Shown here: one piece after another, positions 1-10,690 of the stretch
Numbering within the stretch: the first letter of the stretch is position 1
Layout of the letters: each line of letters opens with the position of its first letter
Assembly: GCA_013399855.1 (NCBI GenBank)
Contig: VXAY01006712.1
Location: 335,211 to 399,210 of the forward strand
Length of the DNA stretch: 64,000 bases
DNA from: Oxyruncus cristatus
Taxonomy: Eukaryota > Chordata > Aves > Passeriformes > Cotingidae
Reading direction: 5' to 3'
Translations under genes and position numbers: made by a program
Notes under the pieces: generated by a model
Told to the model about the DNA's origin: nothing
The model's input: only the letters and a program-made list of their open reading frames with translations
The model's database searches: none

Positions 1-3000
1 TTATTTCAGAGTTATGGTTACAGCCTACAGTGCTAATGACTCATGGCATAGAAATCTTTTGGTTAATACCTGAGCTGAAGAAAGCTCCCTGCCTTCATTG
101 TCATGTTAAGCAGAAACTTATGCAGCTACTAGATCAAAGGCTCCAGGACCTGCCCCTGCTTAGAGGCTGGAGATGCTTTAAGCTTGAGCAAACTTAATCT
201 GGTGGTGATATGGTGTTGAAGTCAGTTTTGTTTACATGCAAGCTGACACAACACAAGGCAATTTGGTACCTGGGATCTGATTGGACTTACAGGGTTTTCC
301 ATATCTAGGAGCTAAGGCAGTCAGGGTCTTCTGCAAGAGAGTGCTATATTCCACAGGCACACCTGTCTGAATGTGAAGAACAGTGAGGATGAAAGTGGCA
401 TAATTTTTTTCCTACAATGCTAAGTGTGAATATGTTAACCATAATCCATATGCCTGGGTGGGATGACCAGATAAAATTGGCATAGCAGCTGTACCTGAAG
501 CAACTGTGCAGCAGCCACACTTGGGCACCTACCAGGCTCTTAACCTCTTCCAGATTTCAAACCAAGGGTCAGAGCCTGGCAGTTCCTTCACATCTTGGAA
601 CATCTTCACAGCAGAAGCCTGTACTTCCCATTCTTGAAGAGATCCGACGTAAGGATTTCCAGACCAGAGGAGAGATCAAAAAAGGGTGATGATTCACTTT
701 TGAGAGAGGCTGATGGGCAGGGAGAGATGGACAGATGCCATGCATCCAGCCCTGGGGCACTGTTAGCTGGCTTTTCCTATGCTGCCTTGCACATTTGTTA
801 TTTGCTTCTGACTTATACAAAGGAACAAGTGTGTTTTGTTAATTGACAAATGACAAGAAATTAGGTGGCTGCTCTTCTAAACTTTCTTCCTCATAAGCAA
901 GGCTTCCCCTTCCCCCTGCTGCTCAGCAGAATAAACAATATTCCCTGGGACAAAATTTAGCTTTCCTCTAGCTCTTCATAACACTTAGCTCACGGCAATT
1001 GATGCCATTAGTCAGAGATCTCAAATTTAAGTGTCATAAGATACTAATTATAATAAAGCTCTTGATGTCTCTCGCTGGGTGCACCCGCTCAAGATGCTGC
1101 TGAAGTCCTGTTGGGCAGGAGTTACAGGGGCAGAACGAGAGAGGTGTTTTGTCATTCAGTAGAGGGGCTTAATTAGAAAACTTCTCACATTATTGGTGAA
1201 CCTAATTAATTTCATTACTTTAGAAGAGAGTCCTGATTACACCTGGAAAAGATAAGTCCATTAGCAATTATGGGTAATTTGATAAAAGACCATTTAAGTT
1301 CATGGTTACACAGCAACAGCATGTTTTGCTGCCTTTTGAGTAAGAGTAATGACCAAGACCTGGGCAGGGAGAGCAGCACAGAATATCCATGGGGCAGAAA
1401 TTGTCTTGTTCTGGTTTCCTAGGAGGAAGTCCTGAGGATTTCAGGGAGCAGAAGAGAAGGTTGCCATGGAAGAAGATTCACTAGTTGTTCCCCATTTGTT
1501 CCTAAACAAATTATGTTTGGAGATCACCTTCCCTATGATACAATTTGTCAAAGCTTGATACTTTCTTGCCCTGTGTTTAAACTCTACCGCACAGTATTAA
1601 TGAGCTGCAATCCTTATTCTCTCTGGGGCTTTATAAATAAATAGATTTTGTCAGAAATGTTATGCTCATAGACTTACGTGAGCTCCAAGTTAATATGACT
1701 TTCAGCCACCCTTTTACACCTGCCCTTTGTGAATTTCAAAAGCCATTTTCCTGCCAGCTGCTGAGCTGTAATATATGGTGTTTCATTAGTAAAGCAGACA
1801 GATGCAAGCTGACATCTTAGTTGAATTGGTTATTGGATCTGGGAGTAACATAAAATCTTTAAGGATACATGAACAGGCATGTTGATAAAACCGCCAAGGA
1901 AAAGAGAAATATAAAGAAAGTCTTCATCTTTAGGACGGCGGAGGGCTGTGATACTAATCCCAAGGGTTAGGCTGGCTCAATGTAAAGAGAAACCCTCTTG
2001 AGCTGAACACATGCCTTTTATTTTGTAGTATCTCCTTCCTTATAAGGCATCTATTAATCCGTGCATGTTAACATAATAAATACACTGTTAACATCGGGCT
2101 TGCTACAGCTTGTTGCTAGGAGTGTCTGGGAGGCTGGCAGAGCTTCCCAGGGCTTTGCCAATGCTGGGAAGTCCCACTGAGGTTTTTGGGGCATTCCTGC
2201 CCTGAGCTGCCAAGCCCAGACTGGGTTCTGGCAGCACGGGGTGGGGGAGCTGAGCCTCCTGGGCATGCACTGCCCTGGCCACTGGGGCACAGCACGGTGC
2301 TGGCAGGAGGCCTGGGGTGCCCCACATAACTGTGAGGTTGTATGTGGGCCTCTCCTGCCCTGGACGGTCACACAGGGGCCCTGTAATGAAACAAAAGAAA
2401 GATGAAACCTCTGCTAGGGACCTCAGTTAACACAACAGGGAAGATTTATATATAAAGTATTTCCTTTTTTTTTTTTTTTTTTTCCCCCAAATTGACCTTG
2501 CATCTAGAGCTTTTGCTATTGTAAGAATGTCAGGCAGGGAATAAAAGAGAAATTAAGGCTGCACCGACAGTACCTTTCAGCACTGATGAGGAATCACACT
2601 CAGGGGTGGGACATGAGTAAGAGACTCGAGGACACGTTCTGCTCCAGCTATGCAGAGACAATATGCTGAAGAACAATAAAGTGGAGCTTAAGAAAGTCTC
2701 TCAGGGCTGTGGGATTTTGGATACATGCCCTTATTCTTTTGGAAAGTAATAGCATTAAGTCATGGAGAAGAGAAAGGAAGACACATACCCTTCTCAAAAA
2801 TGGCCTATTAACTGTCTGGTTTTTTCCCTTTTAGTCCGGGGAAAATATTGTGCAATACAGGTTATGGATGTGTTGTATGAACAAAATCAAAAGATGAAAA
2901 GTCAGTTCTTGCAAAACTGAAACTCAGGATGGGTTGTGTAAGAGAACAGACCTGGCACTGCCCTTGATCTGACCATGAATGGAAAGTTGTACAAGCGCTT

Positions 3001-3195
3001 CCACGTTTCTATGGCCCAGGGGGTTGTAGCAGATTGTATCCTGCCCCGTCAAAATGTCCTGCCATCAGTAGAGTTGGGTGACGTGAGACAATTTCTGCCA
3101 GGAAGCTTTGGCAATCAGAACGCCCAGCTACTCTGAGCCTTGAAGCATCAGCCTGAGAGTTTGTGACACACAGAATTTTGATCCACAAAATTCAG

Positions 3196-3213
3196 TGTGT
3201 TCACGTGAACACA
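3196..3213. repeat. Perfect 18-bp palindrome centred on an E-box
   Basis: The sequence TGTGTTCACGTGAACACA equals its own reverse complement over all 18 bases. Its centre is the canonical E-box CACGTG. It could be a binding site for a dimeric bHLH factor, or a chance palindrome in AT-moderate DNA. No gene start is recognised next to it. Confidence 0.6.
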
Positions 3214-4544
3214 GACTGCGAGTCTTATCTCACAGTCTTATCTTTTTGCCATGGTTTAAATCTTGTGAGTAGAATCTCAGTAAAAGACAAATTCAAAGCC
3301 TTTGTGTAAGCATGGATACATATCTGCATTGGATATATAATGTAATTATTAAAGTCTGAAAAGGTTTCACCCACTTCGCCCTAACCCATTCCTGTGTAAA
3401 AACTTACACCACACTGAATATTTACTTGTTTTTACTGTCCCACGTAAGTTACAGGAATGGCATCTTAAATATGTTCTTTTCAATGCAAAGCATTTTAATT
3501 TCAGTTGCTAAAGATCTGGCTGTTCTGCACCTACTAACAAGTACTGAAGTGTTTATAATCATGCCAAGCTGAAGGCCTGCTTTCGCAACCACAAGATGTT
3601 CAGGAACACGTCCAAAAAAAGCTGAGATTAGCCTACATATGGAGGATCTCCTTTAGTGGAGAGTATTTCTATAAACAGAGAAGGAAATCAAGCATGTCAC
3701 TGTTTGGGGACAAGTTTCTTAATTTATAGAAATCACTGCTACCCAGCTGAAGTTGGTGAAGCTGTGACAGCTCATTCGCTGCAATAGATCTGCCCTTTGG
3801 CTTCTGCAAATGTGTATTTGCATGGATAATGTGGCACAAGCTGAATGTGACCATCCACACTGACTAATGTTCTCCCAAGGGAATCAGATGCCACTCTCGA
3901 AAACACAATTTTTGCAAACTGTGTGCAGTACAAGAACTTGTTTCTTTTTGACGACAAAGTACAAGGAATGCAATCTGCACTTGAACTCTATTTCTTACCA
4001 GCTTCTCCTTAAAAACAATTACTTAAGTGGTAAAAATCCTATTGCCCAAGAGAAACTCTCTGGCCAAACCAGAATACATCTAAAAACTTCAGCATACATT
4101 CTTACAGGTAAGAATATCAAATCACTTTTCAAAGTGTCAGGACTAAAGACCCCAGCAAACCTCCAGGTTTTGCTGATTCAGGCCTCCAAGAGGAACACTA
4201 TTAAATAGGTTCAGGAAAGATTTCAGTACTCATATGCATCCTCTACATCTTTACAGGGTTTTACTGTTACTGATGACTTTTCTGAAACAGACCACTTTGC
4301 CAGCAGTGTGCATGAGGAAATTAATTTGGCCCTAAAAAAAANAGGTGTGAAGAAGAAAATAATTTTGGCCCAAAAAAAAAAAAAAAAAAAAAAAAAGAAA
4401 AAGGAGGGAAAAATACATGATTGTGAGCCAGAACTACTTACAATGAACTTGTAAAGGAAAACAGTTTTCTGTCCCTTGTTCAAAACACAGTGTAATTTCT
4501 CTAAATTGATTCCTACTCATTTTCTTTTCCCTGGTGGATATGAC

Positions 4545-4665
4545 ACATAGAAACAGACTCGAAGTATGGGAAGAAAGACTTAGGCAAGACATTAAAAGCA
4601 GTGATAGTGCTGGACAGATTGCCTGGAGAGGCTTTGGAATCCCCATTACTGGTGTTTGATGTTTA
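4545..4665 (+). mobile_element. Possible degraded CR1 LINE fragment
   Basis: The words around 4605-4650 (attgcctggagaggctttgg, followed by a 'ccccattactgg' text) resemble the CR1 3' region that encodes the pol C-terminal 'W..LP..V..SPSLE' stretch. The copy is short and diverged, and it lacks a recognisable 3' end. It may be chance similarity. Confidence 0.3.
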
Positions 4666-6486
4666 TCTTCTCTCTTCTAAGATAATAACAAGCATTTGTA
4701 GGGAATGATAGAGATAGTGATTTTGTCCTAAGAAAAAGAGTGGATGGCTTGAAATCTCTGCCAGATTCCTGTCATCCTCCCCTCTACTTTCCTTGTGATT
4801 TGTATTTCCTTGGGGTTTCTGCCTGCCCTATCCTATTTTCTTAACTCTGCATTGCGGAGGATTCGCATATAATTGTTGGATATTTGAGTGTAATAAGCTG
4901 TTTTTCATTTTCTTTGATTTTCCAGCTACATTTTGGTTGTTACATATCTGAAATAGCATATGACATATGTTAAACTGCACTTCAGTAAACCGTAGTTTGG
5001 AATAAAGGATGCAGATCTGGATTTGGAGTTCAGCAAAGAGCAAACCAATCTCATGTTACTGTCCTGCCAAAGAAAGATGGGGTATGTTTGAGGTTAGGGC
5101 TCTCAGAGGCTGCTCAGAGGCCAGTGAGCCTTATCCTCAGCCACAAAGTATATGGGCTGGATCACAGGGAGGATATTAACCATAGGATCATCTGGGTGGT
5201 CTCCATTCCTCAGCCTGGTTGATTTGCAGACTGTGCAAATCCTCACTCTACAGATGAGCAAGTGAAAAGATGGAAGAGTATTTCTTTCCATGGTAGGTAA
5301 ACAACATATTTCCCTCTGCCCTTCAATTGTGTTGCTTGAAGCCAAGCTTCTGTTGAGTCATGAAGCCAGAGGAACCACTGTGTTCCCCTGTGAGGTTGAA
5401 AAGCTAAGACCCATTCTCCCAAAAAATAGTTTTGTAGCAGCACAGAGACATGAGGACCCCTTCTCTTAAAGAATTTTACAAAGTGCCCAGAGTAGAATTT
5501 GAAGGTTAATCTCTCTTTAATGCATATATATAAGGGAATATACCCATGGGTAAGTAAGCCTACAGGCCAGGGCTGGGTGCTGCAGCCCTTACACAGCTAA
5601 TCCCCTGATGTTGTTTGGAATATTTGCCACAGATAAAGCAAGAAGGCCCCAGGAGGACTTATAAGACTTGACTGAACACTTGTCTTATCCTAGCCTGTAA
5701 CAGCGTTATCTCTGAATACAAAATACCTATGTGTTTTGTTTCACTGCAGGCACAAGTGAGGAGTGTCTTTTCTGCAAGCAGAAGAGGAGTTAGACTGTGA
5801 CTAGGTTTCCTTCTTTCATCCAGAGTTTAGCGGGTAGATCTTAAAAACCAACTGCTTGCCTGTCAACCTTTTGTGCTTGGAGCACCCACTGATGCTGACA
5901 GATACTGGTTGAGAGAATGGATGCCTGGGTTAAAGACTGCGACCCTAAGGATTGGATTTCAGATCACAAAATGGACCTTAAGGATCAACTGTGAAACTAA
6001 TACGAGAGTTAAAGTGAAGAAAAAGAAAAAAAAAAAGTACTTTGGGGCTATTACAGTGTATACTTATGTCATATTGCCATATAGGAACCAGTGCCTGAAA
6101 TTAGCAGTTGAATGACCACGAATGCGTTTGAGTGTGGGGAGGGTGTTTTTCTGTTAGTACAGATCAGACTCCCTTTAATTATAGGTTACAAAACCATGCT
6201 TTCAGTCGGTCTCCTCAAAAATAGGATTTGGGGAAGCAGAGAGGCATGTGCTGGGATGTTGTAGGTTTTTCAGTTTTGCACAACGTAACATGGTAACACT
6301 GAGCTTGATCAATACCAGTTGAAAGCAAACTGGTTTTTTGTTTGTGCGGGTGCTGGGAGCCCCCCAGTAATGGATTGTAGTCCTTTAGCTGGAGGAGGGG
6401 GTGCTCCCCTGGGTCCCTTGCCACGTGGTCGCCCGAGCCCCGAGACAGAGCACAAGAGACCACAGCAAGAGATGGGCAGGGAAGAG

Positions 6487-7424
6487 NNNNNNNNNNNNNN
6501 NNNNNNNNNNNNNNNNNNNNNNNNNNNNNNNNNNNNNNNNNNNNNNNNNNNNNNNNNNNNNNNNNNNNNNNNNNNNNNNNNNNNNNNNNNNNNNNNNNNN
6601 NNNNNNNNNNNNNNNNNNNNNNNNNNNNNNNNNNNNNNNNNNNNNNNNNNNNNNNNNNNNNNNNNNNNNNNNNNNNNNNNNNNNNNNNNNNNNNNNNNNN
6701 NNNNNNNNNNNNNNNNNNNNNNNNNNNNNNNNNNNNNNNNNNNNNNNNNNNNNNNNNNNNNNNNNNNNNNNNNNNNNNNNNNNNNNNNNNNNNNNNNNNN
6801 NNNNNNNNNNNNNNNNNNNNNNNNNNNNNNNNNNNNNNNNNNNNNNNNNNNNNNNNNNNNNNNNNNNNNNNNNNNNNNNNNNNNNNNNNNNNNNNNNNNN
6901 NNNNNNNNNNNNNNNNNNNNNNNNNNNNNNNNNNNNNNNNNNNNNNNNNNNNNNNNNNNNNNNNNNNNNNNNNNNNNNNNNNNNNNNNNNNNNNNNNNNN
7001 NNNNNNNNNNNNNNNNNNNNNNNNNNNNNNNNNNNNNNNNNNNNNNNNNNNNNNNNNNNNNNNNNNNNNNNNNNNNNNNNNNNNNNNNNNNNNNNNNNNN
7101 NNNNNNNNNNNNNNNNNNNNNNNNNNNNNNNNNNNNNNNNNNNNNNNNNNNNNNNNNNNNNNNNNNNNNNNNNNNNNNNNNNNNNNNNNNNNNNNNNNNN
7201 NNNNNNNNNNNNNNNNNNNNNNNNNNNNNNNNNNNNNNNNNNNNNNNNNNNNNNNNNNNNNNNNNNNNNNNNNNNNNNNNNNNNNNNNNNNNNNNNNNNN
7301 NNNNNNNNNNNNNNNNNNNNNNNNNNNNNNNNNNNNNNNNNNNNNNNNNNNNNNNNNNNNNNNNNNNNNNNNNNNNNNNNNNNNNNNNNNNNNNNNNNNN
7401 NNNNNNNNNNNNNNNNNNNNNNNN
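6487..7424. other. Assembly gap, 938 N
   Basis: A run of 938 unknown bases. Its right edge abuts a 15-bp tandem array directly, so the unread sequence probably contains more of that array. The left edge ends in ordinary unique-looking sequence (agatgggcagggaagag). Open frames that run through the gap are artefacts of translating N. Confidence 0.98.
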
Positions 7425-7605
7425 AAACCTTCCCTTCCCAAACCTTCCCTTCCCAAACCTTCCCTTCCCAAACCTTCCCTTCCCAAACCTTCCCAAACCT
7501 TCCCTTCCCAAACCTTCCCTTCCCAAACCTTCCCTTCCCAAACCTTCCCTTCCCAAACCTTCCCTTCCCAAACCTTTCCAAACCTTCCCAAACCTTCTCT
7601 TCCCC
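7425..7605. repeat. 15-bp tandem array (AAACCTTCCCTTCCC)n with 10-bp variants
   Basis: Nine 15-bp units are visible (7425-7484 and 7495-7569), with a shortened 10-bp unit AAACCTTCCC at 7485-7494, two further 10-bp units at 7570-7589 (one with a substitution) and a degenerate last unit at 7590-7605. The plus strand is pyrimidine-rich. The minus strand carries GGGAAGGGAAGGTTT units, so two neighbouring units supply four GGG runs with loops of at most 7 bases. That fits the usual G-quadruplex rule and probably explains the adjoining assembly gap. Confidence 0.97.
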
Positions 7606-9240
7606 TGAGAAGTGTTCCAGGGCTGTGGTGTCAGGAAGCAGCAGCCTTGGGCTGGCTGATCTGCATGGACTCCCACAAAGGGTGTCTGGTTTCCAGCAGG
7701 TGTCCCAGATTCCAAGCCATTAGATCCCACTACAAGATAGTTGAGCAAAGTGTTGTCACTGGCTCTGGCCTGACCCCGATGGGACTGTTCCCCTTCCCTG
7801 GGTGGGCTGAAAGATTCCACTTGGGCTGTGGGTTGTGTCCAGCAAGCCTTCTCCCTCCAGGGGATGGTGAGGTTCCTCCTTGTGGGAATGAGTAGGCGAA
7901 GAGATAGGCGGGAGTTTTCCCTTCACCTTTACAGTTGTATTTTTTAAAACTGACACACATTTTCCTAGAAGACTACTGGCATCTAGATTTGCTTCCAGGA
8001 TGGAGGGAAAAGAAAAACAGGAAGGTCCAAGGCTTCTGGCAACTTCTAGGAGCGTTGCTTGCCTTCAGGAAAAGAAGGACCCAGAGACAAACCCTCAGCT
8101 GATGTCAACTGGCAGAGACAAGTGATGGCAGCACTAGGAAACTAATTTACAAGAGCTAGACATCTGGCCCCGTGGAGGAGGAGTGTTCTGCACTGCAGAA
8201 TATGAGAAGGTGAGGAGCCTGCAGACTCAAGAACATTACTATTGTCCAGATTTGTGTTGGGCATCTTCCTCTTCTCAGTGTCATGTGCCTCCCACCTGTG
8301 GCCTTGCTGGGGGCAGAGTTTGCAGAGTTTGAAGATGGTAACCGCTTCTGACCAGCGTATACTCCTATTTTCCAGCAAATATAACCATAAAAATCGTGCC
8401 ACAAATTGTCCCAATTCCACAAAACAGTCACATGTGAAGCAGTAGTGAAATCATGCAAGAATGGTACTTTTGAAAACAAAATGTTCTTAGCCAGGAGAGG
8501 CCATAAGTTTTGTTCAGGACACTTCAGACCTGGCTGAAATCTGGCTCTGCTCCCCTTGTCCTTCTTCCTGTTTTTTCGAGGTGTGTACTGTCAAACCGAG
8601 CTGTGAAAATGGGCCACACATCACACTCAGAGAAGCAATAACCTGCCACCCTCATCAGCAAAGTAATGGTGTCACAGCCCAGCTTCTCCTGCATCTCTGT
8701 GTGTGATAAAACCTACACTGCCTGACTTGGAGGCAGAGTGAACTTCCCCTTGGGCAGTTCAAATGTGTCACAGTCACATGAGCTGCCCCAAGACTCTGCC
8801 TCCATCTTCTTGCACCTCTTGAGTAATGCAGGGTGTGCAGAAGAGGTGACAGGCCTTCTGACGCAGTTCTGACATTCTTCTTTCTAAAGTCAAATGTAAG
8901 TTACTTTACAAGCTGTAAAACAGTGGGAAATGAGCACTTGCACTCCCCTGTTTTTCATGAGCTGACCTCTGTCAGTTTCTAATGTGCAGGACTGGTAACT
9001 CTCTTCAGTGTGCTCACAAGTGTGATCAGGATCCCATCTGCAGTAGCACATGGCTTTTACGACCTTCACAGTCTAAAAGAAGCAGTATTTTTTCTTGTGC
9101 TAGCAGTTTGTTTGTTTGTTTGTTTATTTCTTTTAGTGGAATCTTTAACTACAGTACATTTTTCTGTTTTCTAGGAGGAGCATTGTAGGACAAAAGTGAA
9201 AACATGAGCGCTGGGAGAAAAAAAGTAACCTGTTAATATA
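7606..9240. other. Intergenic DNA, nothing recognised
   Basis: No gene is supported. A (TTTG)n microsatellite lies at about 9103-9126. The flanks of the gap at 6340-6486 and 7610-7900 are GC-richer than the neighbourhood and could belong to an unrecognised repeat family, but I see no terminal repeats or coding motifs. Confidence 0.55.
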
Positions 9241-10062
9241 ATCACAGAATCCCTTTAATCTTGAGTACAGCCATTAATATGACACTGCCAAGTCCACTAC
9301 TAGACCGTGCCCCTAAGCACAACATCTTTTAAATACTGCCAGGGATGATCACTCGAACACTTTCCTGGGCAGTCTGTTCCCCTGCTTGACAACCCTTCTG
9401 CTGAAGACATTTTCACCAATATCCAATCTAAACTTTCCCTGATGGAACTTACAGCCATTTCCTCTTGCCCTGCCTCTTGTTACCTGGAAGAAACAACTGC
9501 CCCCCACCTTGCTACAGACTCTTCTCAGGAAATCGTAGAGAGCAATAAGGTCTCCCCTGAGCATTCTTTTCTCCAGGCTAAACACTCCCAGCTCCCTCGG
9601 CTGCTCCTCATAAGAGTTGTGCTCCCAACCCTTCGCTGGCTCTGTTGTCCTTCTCTGGACATGCTCTGGCACCTCAATGTCCTTCTTGAAGCTCAGGCCC
9701 CAAAAGCGAACCCTGGATTCAAGCCGTGGCCTTACCAGCACTGAGTACAGAGGGACAATCACTTCCCTGGCCCTGCTGCCACACTATTTTTGATACGAGC
9801 CAGGATGCCATTGGCCTCCTTGGCCACCTGGGCACGTTGCTGGCTCATGTTCAGCTGCTACTGACCAGCACCCCCAGGTCCTTTTCTGCTGGGCATCTTT
9901 CCAGTCTCTCTGCCTGGGGTTACTGTGACCTGGCACTTTGCCTTGTTGAACCTCATAAAATTGGCCTCAGCCCACTGACCCAGCCTGATCCACTGATCAC
10001 TCTGCAGTGCCCTTCTATCCTCCAGCAGATCAACACTGTTATTACCCACTCCAGAAGGTTCT
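9241..10062 (-). mobile_element. CR1 LINE, 3' part (reverse transcriptase C-terminal region and 3' end)
   Basis: Read on the minus strand, this piece encodes diverged CR1 pol. A segment like 'QWAEANFMRFNKAKC' lies at about 9940-9990, followed by 'VPLYSVLVRPRLESRVRFWG' near 9690-9755 and 'KFHQGKFRLDI' near 9425-9460. The element ends at about 9241 with 'gattctgtgat' on the minus strand, which is the CR1 3' terminus. Frameshifts and stops break the frame, so it is dead. CR1 is the main non-LTR retrotransposon of birds and is usually 5'-truncated, as here. Confidence 0.9.
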
Positions 10063-10424
10063 TGTTAATAGATCTCTTGGGGCAGATTAAAAACCCTGAA
10101 TGATCAGTGTTTGTAAACATATATATGTAGGGTTTATTTTAGAACAATTTAGTTGCAAAAGAAAACAGGTATGTAACCATTTTGGTTGTTATTACCTATC
10201 GTAATATAGCAACATAAAAGCATAAAAATAACACTTAAGAAAATGTATAAGGAAAAGAAAGAAAGAATAAAAGTAGAAAGATATATAGTTGCCAACCATT
10301 GGATCCAGTGATGGGCTTGCCATTTTCAATGTCCCTCTGTGTGTGAAACTTATGTAACAGGTTGCTGACCATTTCCCTTTGGATTGTGGGGCTTCATTCT
10401 GCTCCCCATCCCTTTCTTCCAACT

Positions 10425-10690
10425 TATAGGGCTGGGTACCTGGATACTGGTCTTACTATGAAAGACTGAGGCAAAGAAGGTATTAAGCATCTCAGTCTTT
10501 ACCTCATCCTTTGTCACTCCCTGCATTCAACAAAAGATGTAGATTCTCCTTATCCATTCTTATGTTGCTGCTGTATTCATAGAAACTATTTTTATTGTCT
10601 TTTATAGCAGCAGCCAGATTACATTTTAGTTGGCCTTTGGCCCTTCTAATTCTTTTCCTGCAATATCTCACTAGGTCTGGAAAGCAAGAA
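10425..10690 (-). mobile_element. CR1 LINE, upstream block (endonuclease to RT linker)
   Basis: The minus-strand translation of about 10540-10670 reads like the CR1 segment between endonuclease and reverse transcriptase, with a text close to 'RRAKGQLKCNLAAAIKDNKN'. It has the same orientation as the block at 9241-10062. The RT core that should lie between them is missing and about 360 bp of unrelated AT-rich DNA (10063-10424) stands there, so the two blocks are probably one element with an internal deletion and replacement. Two independent insertions are less likely. Confidence 0.8.

Larger units (their letters stand above)
1..6330. other. Intergenic DNA downstream of SYK
   Basis: No coding exon or RNA gene is recognised here. 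Open frames are short and show no familiar motif. The stretch at about 2110-2360 is GC-richer than its surroundings (for example GC-rich text at 2161-2300) but has few CpGs and no convincing protein. Homopolymer tracts occur near 2466-2485 (T) and 4371-4396 (A), and a single ambiguous base lies at 4342 inside an A-rich tract. A perfect 18-bp palindrome at 3196-3213 is listed separately. Confidence 0.6.

Noticed and set aside
6215..7820. Open frames of 398-503 codons on both strands across the first gap
   Set aside because: Most of their length is translated N, and the rest is the 15-bp tandem array read in different frames. No real protein is supported.
6340..7960. Gap flanks considered as long terminal repeats of an endogenous retrovirus
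   Set aside because: The two flanks do not resemble each other, no primer-binding site or coding text is visible, and most of the interval is unread.
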